Shown here: positions 55,190 to 64,000 of the stretch, piece after piece
Numbering within the stretch: position 1 is the first letter of the stretch
Layout of the letters: every line of letters begins with the position of its first letter
Source of the DNA: Paragorgia papillata
Lineage: Eukaryota; Cnidaria; Anthozoa; Scleralcyonacea; Coralliidae
NCBI GenBank assembly: GCA_035771165.1
Contig: JAWNZC010000106.1
Location: forward strand, 2,365,501-2,429,500
Direction: 5' to 3'
Length of the DNA: 64,000 bases
Notes under the pieces: model-generated
What the model was told of the DNA's origin: nothing
What the model saw: the letters and a program-made list of their open reading frames with translations, nothing else
Database searches by the model: none
Position numbers and translations under genes: made by a program

Positions 55190-56845
55190 GGGATCGAGCT
55201 TTCTCCTGGCCAACAATATAAAAGGTTTTTGAAAGAGCGTCGTTAATTTTCGCGTGACCTTATTTTCCCGGGTTTTTAATTTCGCGATTTTTTGGCATTT
55301 GCGAAAACCGCGAAAATTATAAGTAACAAATTCATTCGAGTCTGCCCTTTGAGTAGACTTGCTCCTTTGAGTTGTGTAAATTTCCAATTAAACAAACAAA
55401 GTTATCTTTTCTCGGCGTGTATGATCAGTGATGAAACAGCTGTGCTTGTTCCTAAAGAAGAAATGATAGCATTTCGTGCCAGCAATCGAATATGGACTGC
55501 ATAGAGATTATTATTTATACTCGAAATATATTTCCTCACACTGTTGAAAATTCATCTTTATATTATTAAAGGTACGTTGGTTTAATAGACAGAGTATAAA
55601 CGTGTCCCTCAGATCTGGACGATCTACCGAATAGTCGGGAATTTAACATATGGTACTAGTAAAATAGAATAGCACGCTTGAGTTCATTCACACGCCAGGT
55701 GGTTCGGATTTCATGAGTTTTTATGCAAATGTTCGAAATATTGACTGGCTTGTGTGTTGATATTTATTTGGCTTAAAAGGAACCCCTATTATGTCCATCG
55801 TTTAGTGTCTTGAACGTGACAGATCTCGGGCGGCCCGTATTAAGTTAATAAGTGACTATATCAACAGTTAGATCTCGAGAGTGTGTAAGAAATTGGCTTC
55901 TTTGTCGCTGGAGGATTAATAAAACGATTTGGTAAGTCTTCCTCTCGTTTCTAGTTTGTACTTTGTTACTTATTACGGAAACATAATCTATCACACACAG
56001 CAAGAGCACGAAGTCGAAGCATTGTGTATTATTATAGCAAGCTGCATATATCAAGGACACGACTATTTGTTGTTTAATATATAATCATTTTATTTATAAA
56101 TCGATCTTTGTAAAGCCGGCCATTTTCGTTAATTCAGACTACTCATGTCTACGTACTTATTTGGTCTGTTCTGCTCTGGGAGAAGGTGTGAAAGAGGTTT
56201 AATACGTTGAGCTAAATTCATTAAAGATTAAGCTGATAACAACATTATTACAATACCTATTCACTTTTGTAGTTGACTGTTCAAAAACAAGAACGAAATA
56301 ATTATTTTTAAATCTAATAACTAAAGTCGGTGCGATGTCTGTACAATACATATCTGCCATTAGAATATTTAATAATTGCGAAAGGAGCGATTTTTGATCA
56401 ATTTTTAAAGGGCACGACGAACGCAAATCGTGAAAATACCATACGTTCTCCAGTTCTATCGATGCATATCTGTCCTTTTAACTTCTTTGTTAAGTAACAA
56501 GTGTCCAATCGCTCGTGTCCTCAATACTAGGAGGACTGAAATTGATATCTTTAATTATATAAAAACATTAACTGTGTGCGTGTCGTTTCTGGGTGACAGG
56601 AAACTGACAAGTTCGTCTCTACGATAATGGGCAAATCTATAATTGATAGTATTCAATTACAGATCTGTTGCTGTGTTGTAGTTAAAAAACTCTTAATTTA
56701 GGATTTACAGGTTATGATTCAATGTTTGGCTTTTCTGCTTGTTTAAAATGGGCAGTGCATATTTATAAAATACTTTAAAATGGGCAGTGCATATTTATAA
56801 AGTACACTGCTGGCTTTTCAATGTGAGGAATTTCTGTGTATTATA
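55190..56845. other. Spacer without recognised gene
   Basis: A duplicated AAATGGGCAGTGCATATTTA lies at 56746 and 56778. Otherwise nothing was identified. Confidence 0.3.
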
Positions 56846-56850
56846 CTTCA

Positions 56851-56880
<30 letters not shown>
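56851..56880. repeat. Poly-G run
   Basis: About 30 consecutive G, followed by TAAGG. Assembly may be unreliable here. Confidence 0.9.
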
Positions 56881-56881
<1 letters not shown>

Positions 56882-57054
56882 AAGGAATAGTTGTTGTGGG
56901 GGTCATGTCTTATACAAGCCCTTAAAGGGGGGGTTGAAAAATAAATCATTCAATTTTTAAAATGGCTTTGTAGTGGGAATTTGATCAAGCAAAGTATGTC
57001 ATTTTCTGTAGAACAAGTTTCATTTATTATTTTAACAACCAACAATATCAAACA

Positions 57055-57520
57055 TACCGCCATTTGCAGTTGAGCTTGCAGCTTGCTAAATTAAGACGTT
57101 GTTTCATTGTTTGAAACTCTGCGTTCATTGGACCGCAACGTATTGTTGCCAAGGGCACAATGTGATGTTGCTATGGAGCTTTGACAGGGTTTCAATTAGT
57201 GATTAATTTGTTATTCGCGATCGTGGCGAGTAGATATTATAAAAAAATGTCTAGTAAATGATTTGGCAAGGACGGACGGACATATAATGTTGGGAAAGCC
57301 CTATCAGATGATTTAAGGAGAAGCATTATTGATAAGATATTGGAAAACAGTGGAGAAAGAGCAACAGTGACAGTTATAACAAATCTGTCAAAACTCCGTA
57401 GCAATGCCACATTGTGCCCTTGGAAACACTACGTTGCAGTCCAATGAATGCAGAGTTTCAAATGATGAAACAACATCTTAATTAACGCAAGCTGCAAACT
57501 CAACTGCAAATGGTGGTAAT
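57055..57520. repeat. Fold-back enclosing a helix-turn-helix coding fragment
   Basis: Arms about 130 bp: CATTTGCAGTTGAGCTTGC ... CCAAGGGCACAATGTG at 57060-57165, and inverted CACATTGTGCCCTTGG ... GCAAACTCAACTGCAAATG at about 57405-57515. The spacer holds transposase-like coding sequence. Confidence 0.8.
57282..57400 (+). pseudogene. Paired-like/Tc1 helix-turn-helix fragment
   Basis: YNVGKALSDDLRRSIIDKIL then ENSGERATVTVI resembles the first helix-turn-helix of Tc1-type transposases and paired domains. Only about 40 codons remain, with no downstream catalytic domain. Confidence 0.45.
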
Positions 57521-57599
57521 AATAATTGCTGCCTCCCATTAGGGAGGCAGTAAACAGGAGGCAGTACACTAATCTTGGATTTGTGTCTTGTGTTCCCTG

Positions 57600-58470
57600 T
57601 GTTTTAACTCCGATCCAGATCCCCATGGAGCTATGTATACTGTCTCCTCCACAGGCTCTCATTGCATCATGGACAGGTCACACACGCTGAATTTAGGGCC
57701 TGCAAGATCCTGTAAAAAATTTTTTGCAAAACTTGGCATGGAATAAGTTTGCATAACTAACTACCATTGTTAATAGCCATGGCTAAAACCGACCAATTTT
57801 GAAGGACATTGAAGACTTACGACATACAAATCCTAGCTTTAAAATGAAGGAATTGTTGAAAAAAAGCAATTACGGTTGAACTTTGTCAACTTTCGGCTGG
57901 AATAATCAACGAAAATGCACTTTAGTCTACCCAGAGACTCTTGGGTTTATGCTTTTTCGGTTTCCACAACAACTGAAACTTGAATTACGCTACACTATAG
58001 CCTACAATTTAACAAAATTAAATCTCATTAACTTTTGGTCAGTTGACAGTCTTTGATATAGCTAAATAAAGCAAAAAACAAAAAACCTGTACTTTCCTGA
58101 CCGTCAAATTTGCTTTTGTTCGGAAGATATTTTTTCCTTCAATTCCTTTTTGTCACTAATAATATTATTGGCAGGAGATCGGTAATTCTAAAACATATTG
58201 GTTTCTTCATTGTCATGATCTGTAAGAAAGTTTAGACCAAATTTCCTGGTGAGTCACAGTGTTAAAAGAACTTGGATGTACGTTTGTCGAACAGCAGCTG
58301 GGGAAAAATTGCAGGCCCTCTCAAAACTATTGCCTCTAGGGCCTAGTCTCACTGTGCATAATGGGATCAGTCCCCATTTTCTTTACAGGATCTGGCAGGC
58401 CCTCTCAAAAGTGTGACCTGTCCATGATGCAATGAGGGCCTGCGGAGGAGGCAGCTATGTATAGCTGCCG
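57600..58470. repeat. Fold-back with CTCATTGCATCATGGACAGG arms
   Basis: Left arm 57620-57715 returns inverted at 58380-58460 (CCTGTCCATGATGCAATGAG, CAGGATCT). The 660-base interior is noncoding. Confidence 0.78.
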
Positions 58471-58798
58471 AGAACTTGATTTTGGAGTTTTTCTGTTTGC
58501 ATTCAGGGGGGTCATGGGGGGGGGGGGGGAGACCATGCAGGACAACACTGAACTAGCACCACGTGAAAACGCTATGCCAGAGAAGGTTAAAATCTTTGAA
58601 AGGAAAAACGAGACCTTGAAGAATGAAATAAATGATCATAATAGCTGCGAAGGTCAACGTTGCCTTTACCTTTCAACGACTAAGTTTACTCGTTTTTAAT
58701 ATATATGCTTGTGGAAGTATTCATCATGGTTATTTTTTGGTGTATGTGGGGAATTTCTGTGTATTATACTTCAAGGGGGTGTAATGGGTAATTCCATG

Positions 58799-59191
58799 GT
58801 GACTCATGTTACATTTTGAAGAAAATCCACATACTAATTCTGTTCTAGTTTAACAATGTATTTATTTTAACACTTCAACTATTGTCTGTAGATACCTAAG
58901 GTACTAAATTATTGTATTATGATGAAAATGAAAAATTTGATGCACATTGCCGTTAATTAGGGCAATACAATTATACGTGACTCATGTTACACCAAGGTGA
59001 CATCACCAAAATTAACTTAACTTCTTCTGAGCTTTCTTCGGAAATTATAAATAGTATAAAATGTATTTTTCTTGAATATACACACTAATATGATATACAA
59101 ACTATATGCATAAAAATAAATTGAATTTTAAATAACAACAGGCGGAACAGTTACATAACATCTGTGACTCATGTTACGTGACTCATGTTAC
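58799..59191 (+). repeat. Four copies of GTGACTCATGTTAC left of the transposase-like frame
   Basis: Exact 14-mers at 58799, 58977, 59164 and 59178, all in the same orientation. Each contains TGACTCA, the AP-1/bZIP consensus, though transposase binding is as likely. Confidence 0.85.
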
Positions 59192-59476
59192 ATATAAAGT
59201 GTTATTTTTTAACCAGTCCACAAACATGTCCAATTGCCTCTGAGACACAAAAACTAATACCTGTATACCTCAGAAATGTTGATTGATGCCTCATGAATAT
59301 ATAATGTCATATAATGTTAACAGTTGTATAATTATTGTATCAAAGTACCAAATTCCAGAAATAATTAAAAGTTTGAAAAATGAAAGTGACCCCGAGAATT
59401 AACTACACTGGGTGTATTCAACTTTTTGATAAGCTAAATTTTCGTGAGGATAGAAGATCTCATCAGGAGAGGCAGG

Positions 59477-60207
59477 TCATTTCCAGTATTTACCAGCTTG
59501 TACCATCACCGACACTTGAAAATCATTAGCCTCAACAGACTTAATTTCACCAGGGTACAATATGCCCTCATACTCCACAGCAAACCAATCTCCAACAGCA
59601 ATTATACAGGGTTCCAGATCTGTTGGAATACTGGCATCATTGGATTCAGTGTCACTATCTGACATATCATCAGCTTCATCGGCAGCATCACCAGTCAAGG
59701 CATAAACAGTTGCTTTGTCCTTAACTATCTTGACACAGTGCTTTCCTGCAATGCCATGGATTAGATCTGCATCATTGAAGACTTGCCCTACATTGAGGGA
59801 CTTGTTTCTTTCATCAATATCTAATGCAGTCATTTCTACAACTTTAACATTTGTAGAATTGATGGCTGCAGCAACAAAACTTGTTGCATCAGTGACCATA
59901 TGCTTTCTGGTCTTTACGGCATTCCACACTTGACGCTTGACTGCACCACCTATGCCATCCACTGGTCCCTTCCCATGTGATGTTGCAAAGAAATTCCAAG
60001 TAATCTCAATGCTGTGCTTCTTTTGGAGGGGCTTGAGAGAAGCCACAAGAAATCGGTTTTTAAACTGGGAGGCTGGAACATCAGACCAAATAGACACTGC
60101 CTTGATGGTAGATGGAATGTTATCCAGCAGATGGTCAATGTAGGCCACTATCGTGTCTTTCAAATGAGTCAGGGTGTCTGACGAAATGACAATAATCCAG
60201 GCACTAC
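59477..60207 (-). CDS. DDE/RNase-H-fold transposase-like protein, C-terminal part
   Basis: About 240 codons, with no clear start: the frame opens upstream of LKDTIVAYIDHLLDN. Motifs include SIWSDVPASQFKNRFLVASL (an Asp on a strand, followed by QFKN) and WNFFATSHGKGPVDGIGG (a second Asp), then VKRQVWNAVKTRKHM. This layout is known from uncharacterised animal transposase-derived proteins, but the superfamily could not be named. The N-terminal half with the first catalytic acid is missing or in an upstream exon. An acidic stretch (DEADDMSDSDTESND) and a small C-terminal domain (VGDWFAVEYEGILYPGEIKS) follow. TGA at 59477-59479 stands where Trp is likely (YWK-stop-PASPDEIFYPH); similar sequence continues in frame beyond it. 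Confidence 0.6.
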
Positions 60208-60263
60208 TTCATGTCACCATTTCTCAACTGAAGCTCATGTTTTAATATATTATCTCCAATAAT

Positions 60264-60309
60264 GTGACTCATGTTACACGTGACTCATGTTACATGTGAC
60301 TCATGTTAC
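60264..60309 (+). repeat. Three copies of GTGACTCATGTTAC right of the transposase-like frame
   Basis: Exact copies at 60264, 60280 and 60296, 16 bases apart and in the same orientation as the left cluster. Confidence 0.88.
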
Positions 60310-61370
60310 CAACATTCAGTGTCCTCTCAGACTGTACAGATAAAGCTGAAATGGATGGGATTGGTATTATAGTTAAAGTATCATAAGTAGGAAGAAAATA
60401 TTAAACAACAGCCTTCAGCTCATTGTTGGTCATTTGCACAATTACAAACAGCGGTTCGTGGCAATAATTGAAAGATGGAAGATTGCAATTTTTTTTAGTG
60501 AAGTGTATGTATATCGTTTAGGCAGGTTTTCACAACATTGTGTAAATATAATTGAATAAGCATCTAGGAAAAATGAGTAGATTGTTTTTTCTCTGTTGGC
60601 GTTAAAATATTGACAGCTAGGGTAACACATTATTGAACAGAGCACCGAGGCAATCCAACAGTAGTATTTATCCCAAATTAACTTTTTAGTCATCCCTGAA
60701 TATGTAAGCTATCAAAATAACTTGTTGTTTTAAAGGTTCTGAAAACTTTTTATTTTTTATAAATGTCTTCATTAGCATGGAATTTGAATAGTTGTTGGGA
60801 GACATGGCTAGGTATGACACACAAATATTTGGGATAACATCTCTGGGATGACACTTGACTAAACTGCATGTTTAGGGATTTTTGCTGAAGGAGAATTCTG
60901 TATGTAAGAATATTACTGGATAAGGATATTATTATTAATTATAGACCTGGAACAAGAGGTATTCCACAAAAAATCACCCCAAGGGCTGAACTCATTAGGT
61001 AGGGTTAGGTTAAAAACTAAGGGCCCTCAACAGTGAGGGGCTCCTCACGGCCAAGAATAGAGTACAGTATTACAATAATAAAATGTGGGTTAACAGTGCA
61101 TTAGGAGGCCAGTCATTATTTATGGGGCAGGTGGTTGGTAAAAAATAAGAGGGAGTCACAGGTATTTTCTTTTAAAAAAAGGGGGGTCATGTCTTCTACT
61201 TATATATCCTGTCAAAACCCTTGCCATATGTCAAGCGATAAGTTATAGTTTTCAATTTTATAATTAAAAAATATAGAAGAAATGTGTAAATACTCTCTGT
61301 CCATTGTAATTACCTAATATTAAATTTTTGGACTTTCCAGCCTCCTTCGCAGGCAACTCTGTGGGCTCTT
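60310..61370. other. Spacer without recognised gene
   Basis: No coding sequence, array or fold-back recognised. Confidence 0.3.
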
Positions 61371-61373
61371 TTT

Positions 61374-61605
61374 GGGTGGAATGGGCAAACTTGGGTGGAG
61401 TGGGCAATCTTGGCTGGAGTGGGCAAACTCGGTGGAGTGGGCAATCTTTGGTGGAGTGGGCAACCTCGGGTGGAGTGGGCAACCTCGGGTGGAGTGGGCA
61501 ACCTCGGGTGGAGTGGGCAACTTCGGGTGGAGTGGGCAACCTCGGGTGGAGTGGGCAAACTCAGGTGGAGTGAGCAATCTTGGGTGGAGTGTGCAAGGGG
61601 CGGCA
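61374..61605. repeat. 19-bp minisatellite TGGAGTGGGCAACCTCGGG
   Basis: About 12 units with small variants (CAATCTTGG, CAAACTCAG). Frames are open on both strands because no unit contains a stop. Confidence 0.92.
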
Positions 61606-61606
61606 G

Positions 61607-62082
61607 TGGCGGATCAAGGGGAGGGCATTTTGGGCAAGTGCCAGGGCCCCCGCGCTTTCAGAGGACCCCGCAGATTTTTGGTGGCCTTTTGGTTTTAATT
61701 TAATTGAGTTTTATCAATACATTACAACTTATAAGAAGAGCAAAAATATTTCAGAATCACTCCAAAACCTATTGCTCTAAGAAACTTGTAAATCTATTTA
61801 ATTTTCAATCTAAAGTTTAAAATCATTGTTTGTAAATATGTTAGAAATAGAACCAGGGTTCCAGAAATGTAGGTTGAGTACCATAGATAACTGACACAAA
61901 CATTCTTTCAATGTAGCTATTTGCAGCTGACAGCTGATTGCTATTCGCATATTTTTTTGTTAATTTTCTCCGATTTTTCTAGTCTCTTTCTGACTTCGGG
62001 GAAGGGGGGGGGGGGGGGCAGATGTGAGTCAGCTACTAATGTGCCAGAGGCCCTGCTAAAGCTTGATCCGCCCCTGAGGGAC
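61607..62082. repeat. hAT-type MITE (CAGTGGCGGATC ends)
   Basis: CAGTGGCGGATCAAGG at the left and CTTGATCCGCCCCTG at the right, typical of non-autonomous hAT elements. It contains a G run (62002-62018) and AT-rich sequence, with no transposase. Confidence 0.65.
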
Positions 62083-62324
62083 AGGTGTCACATTGGCCAC
62101 AAACTGCACAGATTTTCCTGTGGAGTAGGTTAAAGGTTTTTGTCCCATTTGAGGCAGCTAGCACTTCACTTACAATAGTAATTTCTAGTAATAAATAATA
62201 ATTTATAAAAAAAATCAATGTGTCAGCTAGTCTGCAAACTGCAAAGATCAATAAATCAGTCTTCTAATCTGGCAATGGTTTGTCCAATCATATCAAGAGT
62301 ATCCTGGCCAAAGCATTGATGACT

Positions 62325-62792
62325 AAGGGGGTGTTTATATTGAGAGATTTCACTCATGCTATTATTTCTTGTTAATTTTCATCTTGTGTTTATATGAGAG
62401 CCTAACCAGTCCACCTAGCCAAGATCTCGCTTTGTGAGACTGAGATCTCAGTTACCCAGGCTGATTTTTCCTAATATATAAACACGATTGACTGGCCTGG
62501 CTCACCTACCTGGGCTGGCACAAAAAGCTTCATACACATGACAAAATTTGCTTTTATCAGCTTTTTTCAACATATTAACAATTCACAAATTTTGCTTGTT
62601 CATGTACAGTTCATATTTAAAACAATGAGACTTCATGTCTTACCAGAACTAGTAAATTACACAATTAGCACAACAAGCAAGCCAGGCGAGCTAGCCCTTC
62701 TGCATGTAAACACAATAAGAATCATCTCGGCAAAGCAAGCTAGCTCGGGTACCTGGGCTGGCTTGGTCCTCTATATAAACACTCCCCAACAA
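62325..62792. repeat. Fold-back with GGGGGTGTTTATAT ends
   Basis: Terminal GGGGGTGTTTATAT / CTATATAAACACTCCCC. TGTTTATAT or its inverse recurs inside (62390, 62475), as do CCTGGCT/AGCCAGG and GAGCTAGC blocks in mirrored order. Confidence 0.72.
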
Positions 62793-63350
62793 GAAGTTCC
62801 AAAAGCTTGATGGCAGATGTTTTTGTAATTTTGGGCAATACGTCAATGGTTTATTTCCTCTTCAGTGAGTGAATGCATGTTAGCATGTTTTAGTGGTTGT
62901 GTATAGAGAAGATGAAAGCAACAGTGGTGATGACATGGTTTTCTGTGAGAGTGACAGTGGTGGGACTACCACTGACATTGACAAGACTGAAGAAGAATGT
63001 ATTATAAATGACTCAAGACAAAACAGACACTATCTTAGTGGACACACACTTTTATAACCTATATGTACAGTGCATGACCACTTGTATATGATGTTAATAT
63101 GTATATAGAACACAAAGTACCTTCAGTTGACACCTAGCTTAATAACATTTTTATTACTTTTCTATTTGTCAGTGTGGACAAAGTTTTTTATATATTTACG
63201 GTACAGCTAGTACCGATCAGAATCAACATCAGCTATACAGACTATTATACTACGGCATGCTCTTTAATATACATAACAACACATACTGCACTTTTTTCCC
63301 TTTGTGGCTCTCAGTTTGTGACCGGCCCTAAAATATTTTTGCCCCCGGCC
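62793..63350. other. Spacer without recognised gene
   Basis: No gene was supported. A short frame around 62900-63010 (EDESNSGDDMVFCESDSG-like) is too weak to call. Confidence 0.3.
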
Positions 63351-63376
63351 CTGGGAAGGTTAATCCGGCACTGACT
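63310..63376 (-). repeat. hAT-type terminal fragment (CAGTGCCGGATTAACC)
   Basis: On the minus strand GTCAGTGCCGGATTAACC followed by CCAGGGCCGGGGGCAAAAA is a common end of non-autonomous hAT elements. The partner end is not visible. Confidence 0.55.
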
Positions 63377-63889
63377 CTCAGACGTCCTAGGCAGCAAAAT
63401 TTGCATTAACTCTTTATTGTTTCCTCCATCTAATTCACGAGATAATTTTTACTCATCAAATGATCAAAGGGAGAAATCTCAGACATCCAAGTAAAATTGT
63501 CTGGCATTACGGTAACCCTTTATACTAGTGCATTGGCCACTTTAAGAATTTTATTCTGGCTAACACCAGACAATTTTATTCAGCATATGGAAAGGTCTTG
63601 GGCTATAAAGGCTTAAGAAAAAAAAGGGACTGGTTTTTTATTGGAGTTGAAGGGCATGACCATTCTGAGTGGGGGGCATGTACCTCACATTACCAACCAA
63701 CACAATTTCATGATCAATTTACTGACAAATCACGTTTTGTTTTCTATATATATACTGTAAATCACGTTTTTCTCTACAAAATCTCTGTTTTACCAACAAG
63801 TTTTCCAAAAAGTGCATCACCCCCCATACACACACACACACCAGGCCCCTGTGAAGGGTTCAGGAAGAGAGATGGGCAGATGGACCCAT

Positions 63890-64000
63890 TGACTATAGGA
63901 CAGGATCCTATTCAAGATCCTATAGGATCCTGTATACACGATCCTGTATAGGATCCTAGTCCAAGATCTTGTAAGATACTACAAGATCATGTGCAGGAAA
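63890..64000. repeat. AGGATCCTATA-type short palindromic repeats
   Basis: At least eight loose repeats of ATCCTRTA/TATAGGAT and GATCTTGTAAGAT to the window edge, each partly self-complementary. Continues beyond the window. Confidence 0.65.

Noticed and set aside
61264..61703. Overlapping frames on both strands (PPEVAHSTRG, GVGNLGWSGQ)
   Set aside because: A 19-bp minisatellite without stops; not coding.

Overview
The window looks like AT-rich nuclear DNA of an invertebrate animal, most likely a cnidarian. The grounds are a spliced animal-type kinase gene, Copia, Ty3/gypsy, BEL/Pao and Jockey-type LINE remains, and very dense fold-back DNA transposons. The exact taxon cannot be fixed from the sequence. 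There is no bacterial-style gene organisation.

0-11 kb is a retrotransposon graveyard. It holds one young Copia element (941-4164) with identical 178-bp LTRs and a CATGT target duplication, inserted beside an older Ty3/gypsy pol remnant. Two further LTRs, a frameshifted CR1/L2-like LINE and two opposed BEL/Pao fragments follow. 11-27 kb holds MITEs, an 18-bp GC-rich minisatellite, a broken HUH-endonuclease/SF3-helicase Rep gene (14.9-16.1 kb), a broken class I methyltransferase gene (17.1-18.5 kb), a recurrent hairpin repeat family and several fold-backs.

28.1-51.6 kb (minus strand) is the one clearly intact host gene. It has eight coding exons that join in phase to a 329-residue AGC-family kinase closest to PRKX (PKA catalytic-like X). 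Its introns are filled with MITEs. The 6.1-kb last intron carries, in antisense, a tandem array whose units end in complete type I hammerhead ribozymes (28581-28638 and 30248-30305): a retrozyme-like, circular-RNA-type non-autonomous retroelement. The array is split by a mariner-like element that in turn contains a TTAA-type MITE.

51.6-64 kb is upstream and intergenic sequence: a 660-bp ATGTA-type microsatellite about 300 bp upstream of the kinase start codon, more minisatellites and fold-backs (one with a captured helix-turn-helix fragment), and a DDE-type transposase-like reading frame (59.5-60.2 kb) bracketed by seven copies of GTGACTCATGTTAC.

The most interesting items are the hammerhead array, the endogenous Rep-helicase, the Copia copy that lost its reverse transcriptase but has identical LTRs, and the motif-bracketed transposase-like gene. 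All calls come from reading the sequence; no database search was possible.
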